Shown here in pieces: positions 17,309 to 26,578 of a stretch of 64,000 bases of DNA. Both the position numbers and the translations under genes were made by a program. Position 1 is the stretch's first letter. Each line of letters begins with the position of its first letter. Under the pieces are notes generated by a model. That model was not told the DNA's origin. It ran no database searches and was given only the letters and a program-made list of their open reading frames with translations. Where the stretch lies: assembly GCA_947453945.1 (NCBI GenBank), contig CANGJB010000005.1:1-64000 (forward strand), read 5' to 3'. Source of the stretch: Sphingomonadaceae bacterium (GTDB taxonomy: Bacteria; Pseudomonadota; Alphaproteobacteria; Sphingomonadales; Sphingomonadaceae).

Positions 17309-18019
17309 GTGACAAGCATCGCCACCGGCTCGCCCTCCCCCTCTCCTCTGATCGACGCGCGTGATCTGACGCTGAGCCTCGGCTCGGGCGAGGCGCGGGT
17401 GGATGTGCTGCGCGGTGTGAGCCTGGCCGTGATGCCGGGCGAGACTGTGGCGCTGCTGGGGCCTTCGGGTTCGGGCAAAAGCTCGCTGCTGGCGGTGCTG
17501 GCGGGGCTGGAGCGCGCAGGCGGCGGATCGCTGAGCGTGGCGGGGCAGGACTTCATGGGCCTATCCGAAGATGCGCTGGCCGCGGCGCGGCGCGGGCGGA
17601 TCGGCGTGGTGCTGCAGGCGTTTCACTTGCTGCCGACGATGACCGCGCTGGAAAACGTGGCGACGCCGATGGAACTGGCGGGCGCGCGCGATGCCGCGCC
17701 TGCGGCAAGGGCGGCGCTGGAAGCGGTCGGCCTTGCGCACCGCGTGGGGCACTATCCCGCGCAGCTTTCGGGCGGGGAGCAGCAGCGCGTGGCGATTGCC
17801 CGCGCGCTGGCACCGCGCCCGGCGCTGGTCTTTGCCGACGAGCCGACGGGCAATCTGGACCATGCCAATGGCGAGGCGGTGGCCGACTTGCTATTTGCGC
17901 AAGTTTCCGAAGTGGGCGCGACTTTGCTGATGGTGACGCATGACGAGGCGCTGGCGCGGCGCTGCGGGCGGATCGTGCGGCTGGAAGACGGACGGATCGC
18001 TTCGGACAGCGCGGCGTGA
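17309..18019 (+). CDS. ABC transporter ATPase (YbbA/LolD type)
   Basis: This 236-residue ATPase has Walker A GPSGSGKSS (about residue 52), Q-loop in VLQAFHLLPTM, signature LSGGEQQRVAIARALA, Walker B LVFADEPTGNLD and switch histidine MVTHDEAL. It begins at a GTG (17309). It is the partner of the FtsX-type permease that overlaps it by four bases (GTGA). Such MacB/LolCDE-like pairs move lipids, lipoproteins or peptides between membrane and periplasm. The specific substrate is unknown. Confidence 0.93.
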   Translation: MTSIATGSPSPSPLIDARDLTLSLGSGEARVDVLRGVSLAVMPGETVALLGPSGSGKSSLLAVLAGLERAGGGSLSVAGQDFMGLSEDALAAARRGRIGVVLQAFHLLPTMTALENVATPMELAGARDAAPAARAALEAVGLAHRVGHYPAQLSGGEQQRVAIARALAPRPALVFADEPTGNLDHANGEAVADLLFAQVSEVGATLLMVTHDEALARRCGRIVRLEDGRIASDSAA

Positions 18020-20571
18020 GCCGCTGGGCCCGAGATTGGACTTTGGCGTGGCGGCTGGCGCGGCGGGGGCTGGACTGGCGTTTCCGGGGCCTGCGGCTGC
18101 TGATCGTGTGTCTCGTGCTCGGAACGGCGGCACTATCGGCCATCGGGACGCTGACCGGCGGGATCGGGCGCGAGCTGGCGGCGCGCGGGCAGGCCATGCT
18201 GGGCGGCGACCTTGAGCTGACGCTGGCGGGGCGCGAGGCCGCGCCGGATGAGCTGGCGGCGATGCGCGGGCTGGGCACAATTTCGCAAGGCGTGCGGCTG
18301 CAAGCGATGGCGCGCCGGGCGGAAAGCGCGGACGATGCCGTGCCAGTGGAGCTGAAAGCGGTCGATGCGCACTGGCCGCTTTATGGCGCACTGACCGTGG
18401 ATGGCGGGCGCCGCGCAGGCGCACCGCAGGGGATGACCGCGTGGATCGACCCCGGTGTGGGCGACCGGCTGGGGGTGAAGCCGGGCGACCGTTTGCGGAT
18501 CGGCCAAGCCGAGCTCACCATTGGCGGGGTGATCGCGGGCGAGCCGGACCGCTTGTCCGAAGGCTTTGCGCTGGGGCCGACGGTGATCGTGAGCGAGGAA
18601 GCGCTGGCCGCATCCGGCCTTGTGCAAGTGGGCAGCATGGCGCGGTGGAAATACCGCCTGCGCCTGCCGGAGAAGGCCGATGCCGCGGCCACGGCGGATG
18701 CATTCAAGGCGCGGTTTGCGAGCAGCGGGTTTGAGGTGCGCACGCGCGACAAGGCATCGCCCGGGCTGGACCGGTTCGTTTCGCGCATGGGGCAGTTTCT
18801 GGTGCTGGTGGCGCTGGCGGCGCTGGGGATTGCGGGCATCGGCATTGCGGGGGGCGTTTCATCCTACCTTGAAATGCGGCGGCCGAGCATCGCAACGCTG
18901 AAGATCCTCGGCGCAGGCGCAGGCGATATCGTGCGCATTTATCTGCTGCAGATCGCGGCGGCGGCGGTGGCGGCGATTGCGCTGGGGCTACTGCTGGGAA
19001 TCGCGATCACGCCGGTGCTGGCGCGGGCGCTGGAAGGGCTGCTGCCGATCCCGCCGGGCTTTACCGTGGACGCAGGCGCGCTGGCGACGGCGGCAGTCTA
19101 TGGCCTGCTGATTGCGCTGACGTTTGCCGCGCCGCCGCTACTGGAAGCGCGGCGCGTGCCGGCGATGGCCTTGCTCCGCGCAAGGGTGGCGCCTGCGGGG
19201 CGCGGGTGGCGGGTTCCTTTGTGGGTGCTGCCGGTGGGCGCGGGGCTGAGCGGGATTGCGGCGCTGGCGGTGCTGACATCGCCGCAGCCGTGGCTGGCGG
19301 CGGGGTTCCTTGGCGGGGCGGCGGCGGTGTTTGCGCTGCTGGCGCTGATCGGGCGCTTGCTGGCTTGGCTGGCGGCGCGGCTGCCCCGCCCTTCCCGCCC
19401 GTTGCTGCGCATGGCGCTGGGCAACTTGCACCGGCCCGGCGCGCAGACATCCGCGCTGGTGGTGGCGCTGGGCTTTGCGCTGGCGGCCTTCGTGATGCTG
19501 GCGGCGGTGCAGACTTCCATCGATGCCAATATCGCCAAGCGCGTGCCCGAACGGGCGCCGGATTACTTCGTGCTCGATGTGCCCAAGGGCGCGGGAACCG
19601 AGACGTTCAAGGCGCTGGTGGCGCGCACGGCGCCGCGCGCGGCGGTGCGCATGGTGCCATCGCTGCGCGGGACAGTGCTGGCCTATGGCCCAGAAGGCAC
19701 GATGACCGAAGTGGCGACGCTGAAGGCCATCCCCGAGGAATCGTGGCTGCTGCGCGGCGACCGGGGGCTGACCTATTCCGCCGACGTGCCCGAGGGCAAC
19801 GTGGTGACGGCGGGGCGCTGGTGGCCGAAGGACTATGCGGGCGAGCCGCTGGTTTCAGTGGACGAGGATCAGGCCAGGGCCATCGGGCTGAAAGTGGACG
19901 ATATGGTGCGGATCGGCCTGCTGGGCACCGAGCGGCAGGCGCGGGTGGCCTCGCTCAGGCGGATCGACTGGTCCTCGTTCGGGTTCAACTATGCCATGGT
20001 GTTCAGCCCCAACGCGCTGGCGGACGCGCCGCACACGTATGCCGCGACGATCACGCTCGCGGCGCCGGAGAAGCGTCAGGCGGTGCGCCGCGCGATCCTT
20101 TCGGGGCTGGTCAAGGCATTGCCGGAAAGCTCGGTGATCGAGGTGGGGCCGGTGCTGGGACAGGCGCGGACTTTGCTGGGGCAAGTTGGCACCGCAATCT
20201 TTGCAGCCGCCAGCGTGGCGGTGCTGGCGGGGCTGGCGGTTCTGGCAGGCGCCATCGCGGCGGCGCGGGCGGCGCGGCAGTATGACAGCGTGATCCTGCG
20301 CGTGCTGGGCGCGAGCCGGCGGCAATTGCTGGCGCTGCTGGCGGCGGAATATGCGCTGCTCTGCGCGGTGCTGGCGCTGGTGGCGCTGGTGCTGGGCGGG
20401 GGCACTGCTTGGCTGGTGGTGGTGGAACTGTTCGAGTTTGACTGGACGCCGGACTGGGCGCGGGTGCTGGGCGTGCTGGCAGGCGGGGTGGCGCTGGTGA
20501 TGGGGCTGGCCGTGGCCGGTTCGCTATCGGTGCTGCGGACAAGGCCGGCGGAGGCGCTGCGGGCTTTGTGA
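18016..20571 (+). CDS. FtsX-like ABC permease (YbbP type)
   Basis: This 851-residue permease has two FtsX domains. It has an N-terminal membrane helix near residues 20-45, a large periplasmic part, a first core with three helices around residues 255-375, then a further group of helices near 395-500, a second periplasmic part (ERAPDYFVLDVPKGAGTETF...), and a C-terminal core with helices near 720-850. This doubled layout is that of YbbP. The GTG start overlaps the ATPase stop. It ends just before a palindromic repeat. Confidence 0.9.
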   Translation: MSRWARDWTLAWRLARRGLDWRFRGLRLLIVCLVLGTAALSAIGTLTGGIGRELAARGQAMLGGDLELTLAGREAAPDELAAMRGLGTISQGVRLQAMARRAESADDAVPVELKAVDAHWPLYGALTVDGGRRAGAPQGMTAWIDPGVGDRLGVKPGDRLRIGQAELTIGGVIAGEPDRLSEGFALGPTVIVSEEALAASGLVQVGSMARWKYRLRLPEKADAAATADAFKARFASSGFEVRTRDKASPGLDRFVSRMGQFLVLVALAALGIAGIGIAGGVSSYLEMRRPSIATLKILGAGAGDIVRIYLLQIAAAAVAAIALGLLLGIAITPVLARALEGLLPIPPGFTVDAGALATAAVYGLLIALTFAAPPLLEARRVPAMALLRARVAPAGRGWRVPLWVLPVGAGLSGIAALAVLTSPQPWLAAGFLGGAAAVFALLALIGRLLAWLAARLPRPSRPLLRMALGNLHRPGAQTSALVVALGFALAAFVMLAAVQTSIDANIAKRVPERAPDYFVLDVPKGAGTETFKALVARTAPRAAVRMVPSLRGTVLAYGPEGTMTEVATLKAIPEESWLLRGDRGLTYSADVPEGNVVTAGRWWPKDYAGEPLVSVDEDQARAIGLKVDDMVRIGLLGTERQARVASLRRIDWSSFGFNYAMVFSPNALADAPHTYAATITLAAPEKRQAVRRAILSGLVKALPESSVIEVGPVLGQARTLLGQVGTAIFAAASVAVLAGLAVLAGAIAAARAARQYDSVILRVLGASRRQLLALLAAEYALLCAVLALVALVLGGGTAWLVVVELFEFDWTPDWARVLGVLAGGVALVMGLAVAGSLSVLRTRPAEALRAL

Positions 20572-20587
20572 ATGGCCCCCCCGACTT

Positions 20588-20664
20588 CGTCATTGCGAGC
20601 GTAGCGAAGCAATCCAGGGCGGTTCTGCGCGGCTCTGGATTGCTTCGCTACGCTCGCAATGACG
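20588..20664. repeat. Inverted repeat (CGTCATTGCGAGCGTAGCGA family), second solitary copy
   Basis: Left arm CGTCATTGCGAGCGTAGCGA continuing AGCAATCCAG is matched by its exact complement ending at 20664; the loop is about 17 bases. It has the same arm sequence as 15927-16004 and a different loop. It lies between ybbP-like (stop 20571) and the second DUF805 gene. Confidence 0.95.
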
Positions 20665-20691
20665 AGGGGTTTTGGGGATTGGGCTGGCGCT

Positions 20692-21108
20692 TTAGCGGAA
20701 CACGTCGGCGCTGCCGGGGTCCTTGGGATCGGGACCATACTGGTTGGGTCCGCGCGTGCCTTCGAGGCACATCAGCACGAGCAGCGCGAAGCCGCCGAAC
20801 AACGGGATGAGGCCGAGCAGCAGCAGCCAGCCGGAGCGATTCTGATCGTGCAGGCGGCGGACGGAGACGGCGAGCGCGGGCACGAAACTGGCGAGCGCGA
20901 AGAGGCCGCCGATCAGCCCGCCGCCGCCGACAAGCTGGCTACCATAGCCGAACCCGGTGGGCGTGCGTGTCCATTCATTGGTGCCGAAAGCCGCGTTGAG
21001 CACCACATAAACCAGCAGATAGAACAGCGCGAACATCCAGTATTCACGGCGGCGCGAGCGGCCCGAAAACTCAGCGTAGCGGCGATAGGGCAGCAGCATC
21101 CAGTTCAT
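20692..21108 (-). CDS. DUF805 membrane protein, copy B
   Basis: This 138-residue paralogue of 16019-16432 begins [26 protein letters not shown] and keeps [24 protein letters not shown] and [12 protein letters not shown]. The N-terminal 25 residues are nearly identical to copy A, while the middle ([22 protein letters not shown]) is different. The start is the ATG at 21108, before the divergent typA. Function is unknown. Confidence 0.9.
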   Translation of the reverse strand: MNWMLLPYRRYAEFSGRSRRREYWMFALFYLLVYVVLNAAFGTNEWTRTPTGFGYGSQLVGGGGLIGGLFALASFVPALAVSVRRLHDQNRSGWLLLLGLIPLFGGFALLVLMCLEGTRGPNQYGPDPKDPGSADVFR

Positions 21109-21305
21109 CGCGGTGGTCCTTTTGTGGCAACCGATCCCGCCAAGAGCCATGAATCGTGGCACGGGGCAAGTCTTGCCCGCGAACGCGCCCTTGCCGCAAC
21201 GCACAATTACAGGTAAGCGCGCGCCGAAGCCCCGGCCCAACCGCCGGGCACGGCGCGCTGCCTGCGGTCAGCGCCGTATCCGAGATACCAATCGAAAGCG
21301 GTTTC

Positions 21306-23132
21306 ATGTCCAATTCCCAGCGCAATATTGCGATCATCGCGCACGTCGACCACGGCAAGACAACGCTGGTGGACCAGCTGTTCCGCCAGTCCGGCACGTT
21401 CCGCGACAACCAGCGCGTGGAAGAGCGCGCGATGGATTCCAACGACCTCGAGAAGGAGCGCGGGATCACCATTCTGGCCAAGTGCACCTCGGTCGAATGG
21501 GAAGGCACGCGCATCAACATCGTCGATACGCCGGGCCACGCCGACTTCGGCGGCGAAGTGGAGCGCATCCTTTCGATGGTCGACGGCGTGATCCTGCTGG
21601 TCGACAGCTCGGAAGGCGCGATGCCGCAGACCAAGTTCGTGACCGGCAAGGCGCTGGCGCTGGGCCTTAAGCCCATCGTCGTCGTCAACAAGATCGACCG
21701 CCAGGACGAGCGCACGCAGGAAGTGCTCGACGAAGTGTTCGATCTGTTCGTCAGCCTTGAAGCCAACGACGAGCAGCTGGAATTCCCGGTGCTCTATGCT
21801 TCGGGCCGCAATGGCTATGCCAGCGATGATCCGCTGGCGCGCGAAGGCACGCTGACCCCGCTGTTCCAGAAGATCGTGGACCACGTGCCCGCGCCTTCGG
21901 CCGATCCCGATGGTCCGTTCAAGTTCCTCGTGACGCTGCTTGACCGCGACAACTTCCTTGGCCGCATCCTGACGGGCCTCGTGTTCTCGGGCTCGGTCAA
22001 GACCAACCAGGCGATCCATGCGCTGGATAACGATGGCAAGATCGTGGAAACGGGCCGCGCTTCGAAGATCATGTCGTTCCGCGGGCTGGAACGCGTGCCG
22101 ACCGACGAAGCGGTGGCGGGCGACATCATCTCGATCGCGGGGCTGACCACCGCGACCGTTTCCAACACGATCTGCGACCCGTCCGTGACCGAGCCGCTGC
22201 ACGCACAGCCGATCGATCCGCCGACGCTTTCGATGCGCTTTGCGGTGAACGATTCGCCTATGGCGGGCCGCGAGGGCACCAAGGTGACGAGCCGCATGAT
22301 CCGCGACCGTCTGGCGCGCGAGGCCGAATCCAACGTGGCGATCAAGGTGACCGAGAGCGCCGACAAGGACAGCTTCGAAGTGGCTGGCCGCGGCGAACTG
22401 CAGCTTGGCGTGCTGATCGAGACGATGCGCCGCGAAGGCTTTGAACTCGGCATCAGCCGCCCGCGCGTGCTTTATGGTGAAGACGATCAAGGCAAGCGGA
22501 CCGAGCCTTACGAGACCGTGGTGATCGACGTGGACGACGAGTTCGCCGGCACCGTTGTGGAAAAGATGGCGACCCGCAAGGGCGAGATGACCGACATGCG
22601 CCCCTCTGGCGGCGGCAAGACGCGCATCACCTTCTCCGCCCCTTCGCGCGGCCTCATCGGCTATCACGGCGAGTTCCTTTCGGACACGCGCGGCACCGGC
22701 ATCATGAACCGGCTGTTCGAGAAGTATGGCCCGTACAAGGGCAAGATCGAGGGCCGCAAGAATGGCGTGCTGATCTCCAACGGCGCGGGCGAGGCCAATG
22801 CCTACGCGCTTGGTCCGTTGGAAGAGCGCGGCATCCTGTTCGTCGGCGTGGGCACCCCGCTCTATGAAGGCATGATCATCGGCGAAAACGCCAAGCCCGA
22901 CGATCTTGAAGTCAACCCGATGAAATCGAAGCAGCTGACGAACTTCCGCTCGACCGGCAAGGATGACGCCATCCGCCTCACCCCGCCCAAGGTGATGACG
23001 CTGGAACAGGCCATCGCCTATATCGACGACGACGAAATGGTCGAAGTGACGCCGAAGTCGATCCGCCTGCGCAAGGCGATCCTCGATCCGAACGAGCGCA
23101 AGAAGGCCGGCCGGAAGAAGGAAGCGGCCTGA
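21306..23132 (+). CDS. typA: Ribosome-associated GTPase TypA/BipA
   Basis: This 608-residue translational GTPase resembles EF-G. G1 is [11 protein letters not shown] (residue ~10), switch II is [15 protein letters not shown], and G4 is NKIDRQDER. Downstream it has the BipA-specific [20 protein letters not shown] and the C-terminal [16 protein letters not shown]...[16 protein letters not shown]. It acts on the ribosome in stress adaptation and 50S assembly. The start at [11 protein letters not shown] is by family length; the frame extends further upstream without homology. Confidence 0.97.
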   Translation: MSNSQRNIAIIAHVDHGKTTLVDQLFRQSGTFRDNQRVEERAMDSNDLEKERGITILAKCTSVEWEGTRINIVDTPGHADFGGEVERILSMVDGVILLVDSSEGAMPQTKFVTGKALALGLKPIVVVNKIDRQDERTQEVLDEVFDLFVSLEANDEQLEFPVLYASGRNGYASDDPLAREGTLTPLFQKIVDHVPAPSADPDGPFKFLVTLLDRDNFLGRILTGLVFSGSVKTNQAIHALDNDGKIVETGRASKIMSFRGLERVPTDEAVAGDIISIAGLTTATVSNTICDPSVTEPLHAQPIDPPTLSMRFAVNDSPMAGREGTKVTSRMIRDRLAREAESNVAIKVTESADKDSFEVAGRGELQLGVLIETMRREGFELGISRPRVLYGEDDQGKRTEPYETVVIDVDDEFAGTVVEKMATRKGEMTDMRPSGGGKTRITFSAPSRGLIGYHGEFLSDTRGTGIMNRLFEKYGPYKGKIEGRKNGVLISNGAGEANAYALGPLEERGILFVGVGTPLYEGMIIGENAKPDDLEVNPMKSKQLTNFRSTGKDDAIRLTPPKVMTLEQAIAYIDDDEMVEVTPKSIRLRKAILDPNERKKAGRKKEAA

Positions 23133-23157
23133 TTTTTCAGGGCTTCTGATGAGATAG

Positions 23158-23190
23158 AAAGGGCGGCCTTTGCGGGCCGCCCTTTTTTGT
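23158..23190 (+). terminator. Rho-independent terminator of typA
   Basis: Stem GGGCGGCC-tttgcg-GGCCGCCC followed by TTTTTTG, starting 28 bases after the typA stop. An almost identical hairpin follows the next gene at 23959-23990. Confidence 0.93.
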
Positions 23191-23225
23191 TTTCCCCTCG
23201 CCGCCAAGGCAAGATGGCATCAAAT

Positions 23226-23318
23226 GGCATCGTCGGCCCGTGCTTGACACGGGCCCTGGCTTTTCTTCGACGCAGCGCCTGATGAACAGCCGAACCTCGG
23301 TTCAAGCCCGGGGTGACG
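23226..23318. repeat. Degenerate CTTGACACGGG...CAAGCCCGGGGTGACG repeat
   Basis: The intergenic sequence after typA contains GTGCTTGACACGGGCC and, about 60 bases on, TTCAAGCCCGGGGTGACGA. The second part recurs at 24004-24033. These are remnants of a dispersed palindrome family; no gene is apparent here. Confidence 0.55.
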
Positions 23319-23412
23319 AGGGTGGGTTGCGGGAAGGATTTGGGTTGGGCGAGCATGGACCTTGGCCCGCGTGGGTGACATACCCTGCCCCACAACAAAC
23401 CGGAGCAGAGCG

Positions 23413-23934
23413 ATGCCGATTTCCCTTTACGATGCCGTCGTGCCTTCAAACTTGCAGATCCTGCGCGCGGTCGATGCGCTGCTGGACAAGGCCGAGGCGT
23501 TTTGCACCGAGCATGGCCGCGCCGAAAGCGATCTGATCGACGCGCGCCTCGCGCCCGACATGCTGCCGTTTGGGTATCAGGTGAAGAGCTGCGCAGCGCA
23601 TTCGGTGGGGGCCATCGCGGGGGTCAGGGCTGGCCATTTTGCGCCCGATCTGACGCCGTGGCCGACCGATTATGCAGGTCTCCACGCGGCCATCCAGGGC
23701 GCCATCGCCGAGCTTTCCGCGCTGGACCCGGCCGAGCTGGAGGCGCTGGGCGAGAATGACACGCTGTTTGCCTTTGGCGAGATGAAGCTGCCCTTCACCG
23801 GCACGAATTTCCTGCTCTCGTTTTCGCAGCCCAATTTCTATTTCCACGCCACGACCGCCTACGCGATCCTGCGCGCGCAGGGCGTGAAGGTTGGCAAAGG
23901 CGATTTCATGGGGATGCCGCGCATCAAGCGGTGA
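23413..23934 (+). CDS. DUF1993 family protein
   Basis: This 173-residue soluble protein has the DUF1993 (DinB-superfamily-like four-helix) layout: MPISLYDAVVPSNLQILRAVDALLDKAE, LIDARLAPDMLPFGYQVKSCAAHS, FTGTNFLLSFSQPNFYFHATTAYAILRAQGV and GDFMGMPR. The conserved FYFH is near residue 145. DinB-related proteins often bind a metal or bacillithiol-type cofactor; no such role is established for DUF1993. The start at MPISLYD is chosen by family length. Confidence 0.9.
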   Translation: MPISLYDAVVPSNLQILRAVDALLDKAEAFCTEHGRAESDLIDARLAPDMLPFGYQVKSCAAHSVGAIAGVRAGHFAPDLTPWPTDYAGLHAAIQGAIAELSALDPAELEALGENDTLFAFGEMKLPFTGTNFLLSFSQPNFYFHATTAYAILRAQGVKVGKGDFMGMPRIKR

Positions 23935-23958
23935 GTGCGGGCTGCGATTTACATGGGA

Positions 23959-23990
23959 GGGCGGCCTTTGCGGGCCGCCCTTTTCTGTTT
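23959..23990 (+). terminator. Rho-independent terminator of the DUF1993 gene
   Basis: Stem GGGCGGCC-tttgcg-GGCCGCCC followed by TTTTCTGTTT, 24 bases after the stop. The stem and loop are identical to the typA terminator. Confidence 0.92.
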
Positions 23991-24298
23991 GGTCGCAAGG
24001 AAGCGGGACCCCGGCTCAAGCCCGGGGTGACGCATGCCAGAATTACATCCGACCTTGCCCGGCGCATCCACCAACATCGCAGCGGGGGAATCCGGAGTGG
24101 CCGGATTTGTTCGATCTGCTGGTGTGAGTACGCTGGAGGGACGCGGAAAACGCGTTCAGCAAAATACCCCTCAATCTGAACAAGCGCTGCAAAATCCATG
24201 CCGCCACCGTTCAGGTAGGAACAGCTATTGAGATCATCAACGGCACCGAATCGCGGCGGGATCATCCCGGCCACAGGGGGCGCCGCAGGAGACCGGTG
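23991..24298. other. Gene-free stretch
   Basis: About 308 bases with one recognisable element: ACCCCGGCTCAAGCCCGGGGTGACGC near 24008-24033, part of the repeat family seen at 23226-23318. No convincing open frame is seen. The last 15 bases (GCAGGAGACCGGTG) form the ribosome site of the next gene. Confidence 0.6.
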
Positions 24299-24748
24299 AT
24301 GATCACGTTTGCAAAGAAGGCTGTGCTTGCCATTGCTCTTGGCGCTTCGGCGCTGGCGAGCGCCACGCCGGCAATGGCGGACCCTTATGGCGGATATCGC
24401 CACCACCGCGGCGGAGACGGCGCAGGTGCCGCGATTGCTGGCGGGATCATCGGGCTGGCGCTAGGCGCGATCATCGTTTCGGCGGCGAACAACAACCGCA
24501 ACCGCAACCACTATGACCGCCGCTATCAGGGCCAGTATCAGGGCCAGGTGCAGGGTCAGTACCCCAATCAGTATCGGGGCCAGCCGACCTGGCAGGGATC
24601 CTACAATGGCGATCCCTATGACCAGCGCTATCAGGGCGGTCAGCAGGGCTATAGCCGCGACGGCTATCCGCAGGAGAGCGACGGCTATTACGACCGGCGC
24701 GGTTACCGCGATCCCAATGGCTATGAAGGCGAATACCGGGGCAACTGA
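24299..24748 (+). CDS. Secreted Gly/Tyr/Gln-rich glycine-zipper protein
   Basis: This 149-residue protein has a signal peptide (FAKKAVLAIALGASALASATPAMA), then a short basic part YGGYRHHRGGDG, a glycine-zipper helix AGAAIAGGIIGLALGAIIVSA and a long low-complexity tail. The tail has repeats of YQGQ (RRYQGQYQGQVQGQYPNQ) and DGY. GGAGA precedes the ATG. It is similar in layout to the next gene (24844-25212). Likely an envelope or outer-membrane-associated protein; function unknown. Confidence 0.8.
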   Translation: MITFAKKAVLAIALGASALASATPAMADPYGGYRHHRGGDGAGAAIAGGIIGLALGAIIVSAANNNRNRNHYDRRYQGQYQGQVQGQYPNQYRGQPTWQGSYNGDPYDQRYQGGQQGYSRDGYPQESDGYYDRRGYRDPNGYEGEYRGN

Positions 24749-24843
24749 TCGCACTATCGGGGCGGCGCGGCGCAATGCGCCCGCCGCTTCAGAAACGGTT
24801 CAGCCCCCGACGGTGAAGTTTCAGGCATGAAAGGAGACCGACC

Positions 24844-25212
24844 ATGAGACCTATGAAGATTGGACTTGCTGCTGCCTTGATGGCCGCCGGCAGCCTTGCC
24901 ATTGCGGCTCCGGCCGAGGCGCATGGCCGGCGCGGCGGTGACAATACGGCGGTGGCGATCGGCGCGGGCGTTCTGGGTCTGGCTATTGGTGCGGCCATCG
25001 CATCGGACGACAACCGCGACGTCTACGTGAGCTATAACGACCGTGGGTATTATCCGCGGCCCTATGGCGGGTATTACGCCCCGGCCTATCCGGTTTACCG
25101 CGCCTATCCGGCCTATCCGGCCTGGCGCGGATATGACCCTCGCTATGAGCAATGGCGCCGGTGGCGCGAACACGAACGCTGGGAGCATCGGGGAGGCTGG
25201 CGCGGCTGGTAA
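24844..25212 (+). CDS. Secreted Gly/Tyr-rich glycine-zipper protein, second copy
   Basis: This 122-residue protein has a signal peptide (MKIGLAAALMAAGSLAIAAPAEA), a Gly/Arg segment, a glycine-zipper helix AVAIGAGVLGLAIGAAIASDDN and a Tyr/Pro-rich tail (YYPRPYGGYYAPAYPVYRAYPAYPAW). It ends in a charged WRRWREHERWEHRGGWRGW. AAAGGAGA precedes the ATG. It is a sister of 24299-24748 in architecture, and lies 95 bases downstream of it, so the two probably form one unit ending at the terminator at 25258. Confidence 0.8.
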   Translation: MRPMKIGLAAALMAAGSLAIAAPAEAHGRRGGDNTAVAIGAGVLGLAIGAAIASDDNRDVYVSYNDRGYYPRPYGGYYAPAYPVYRAYPAYPAWRGYDPRYEQWRRWREHERWEHRGGWRGW

Positions 25213-25257
25213 ACTCGGGTCTGGCCGCACCGCACACACCTTTCCGATCCCTTGCTC

Positions 25258-25310
25258 GCACCGGTCACCTCCCCGCGCAATCGCCGGAAGGTGACCGGTG
25301 CGCCTTTCTT
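25258..25310 (+). terminator. Long-stem terminator after the glycine-zipper pair
   Basis: The 13 bp perfect stem GCACCGGTCACCT ... AGGTGACCGGTGC, loop 18 bases, is followed by GCCTTTCTT. It lies 46 bases after the stop at 25212 and just before the glycosyltransferase start. Confidence 0.7.
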
Positions 25311-25328
25311 ATGCGGGCAAAAGACACT

Positions 25329-26573
25329 ATGGCCCCGCACATGGACCGCAGCGACGTGACCGCCAGCGCGCAGACCGCGCAAGGCCCCACCCCGGATGAA
25401 GTGCCGCTTGATGCCCCGCTAAAGGGCCTGCGCGTCGCGCTGTTCAGCGGGAACTACAACTACGTGCGCGACGGGGCGAACCAGGCGCTGAACCGGCTGG
25501 TAGGCTATCTCCAGCGGCAGGGCGCGCAAGTCCATGTCTATGCGCCCAAGGTGCGCAAGCCCGCCTTCCCTTCGATGGGCAAGCTGGTGGGCCTGCCATC
25601 GCTGCCCGTGCCGGGGCGCGCGGAATACCGCATTCCGATGATGCTGGGATCGCGGGCCAAGGCCGATCTCAAGGCGTTCCAGCCCAATGTGGTGCACGTT
25701 TCCTCGCCCGATTTTGCCGCACACCGCGCGGTGAGCTGGGCGCGCGGGCGCAAGCTGCCGGTGCTGGCCAGCGTCCACACCCGCTTCGATACCTATCCGC
25801 GCTATTACAACATGGCCTGGATCGAGCCCTTGCTCACCGCGCTGCTGCGCCGGTTCTACCGCCGCTGCGATGCGCTGGTCGCGCCCTCTGAATCGATGGC
25901 GCAAGTGCTGCGCGAAGAGCGGATGAACTATGACATCTCGCTGTGGTCACGCGGGGTGGACCGCACGATCTTTGGGCCCCAGCGGCGCGATCTCGAATGG
26001 CGGCGCGGCCTTGGCCTTGCCGACGACGAAGTGGTGATCGGCTTCCTTGGCCGGCTGGTGATGGAAAAGGGGCTCGACGTGTTTTCGGACACGATCGACG
26101 AACTGGTGCGCCGGGGTGTGCGCCACCGCGTGATGGTGGTGGGCGAAGGCCCGGCGCGCGCATGGCTGGAAGCACGGCTGCCGAACGCGGTGTTCACGGG
26201 TTTTCAGGGCGGCAAGGATCTGGGCCGCGCAGTGGCGGCGATGGACGTGCTGTTCAACCCTTCTGTCACCGAGACCTTCGGCAACGTGACGCTGGAGGCC
26301 ATGGCCTGCGCCGTGCCGGTGGTGGCGGCCGCTGCGACCGGGAGCCAGAGCCTTGTCGACGACGGGGTTTCAGGCCGGCTGATCGCGCCGGGGGCGCTCA
26401 ACCAGTTTGCCGCAGCCTTGCGCGCCTATGTCGAGGATCCGGCGCTGCGCGGGGCGCACGGCGCGGCGGGCGAGCGGCGCTCGCTTGATTTCAGCTGGGA
26501 CGCGATCAATCAGGCGGTGGCCGATACCTACCTTCGGCTGATACGGCAGAAGAACGCGCTGGTGCGGCGCTAA
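25329..26573 (+). CDS. GT4-family glycosyltransferase
   Basis: This 414-residue GT-B fold enzyme has an N-terminal acceptor half (LRVALFSGNYNYVRDGANQALNRLV... HVSSPDFAAHRAV... LASVHTRFDTY) and a C-terminal nucleotide-sugar half with GFLGRLVMEKGL, VVGEGPARAWLE and the E-x7-E motif PSVTETFGNVTLEAMACAVPVVA. The layout resembles the diacylglycerol or sulfolipid type (SqdX-like) glycosyltransferases, but the donor and acceptor are not known. The start at MAPHMDRS (25329) is uncertain; ATG 25341 is equally possible. Confidence 0.87.
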   Translation: MAPHMDRSDVTASAQTAQGPTPDEVPLDAPLKGLRVALFSGNYNYVRDGANQALNRLVGYLQRQGAQVHVYAPKVRKPAFPSMGKLVGLPSLPVPGRAEYRIPMMLGSRAKADLKAFQPNVVHVSSPDFAAHRAVSWARGRKLPVLASVHTRFDTYPRYYNMAWIEPLLTALLRRFYRRCDALVAPSESMAQVLREERMNYDISLWSRGVDRTIFGPQRRDLEWRRGLGLADDEVVIGFLGRLVMEKGLDVFSDTIDELVRRGVRHRVMVVGEGPARAWLEARLPNAVFTGFQGGKDLGRAVAAMDVLFNPSVTETFGNVTLEAMACAVPVVAAAATGSQSLVDDGVSGRLIAPGALNQFAAALRAYVEDPALRGAHGAAGERRSLDFSWDAINQAVADTYLRLIRQKNALVRR

Positions 26574-26578
26574 GGCGT

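Noticed and set aside
21207..23207. A 666-residue open frame antisense to typA
   Set aside because: It mirrors the typA codons in a GC-rich genome; composition is His/Arg-rich and no domain is seen. typA has all expected motifs.
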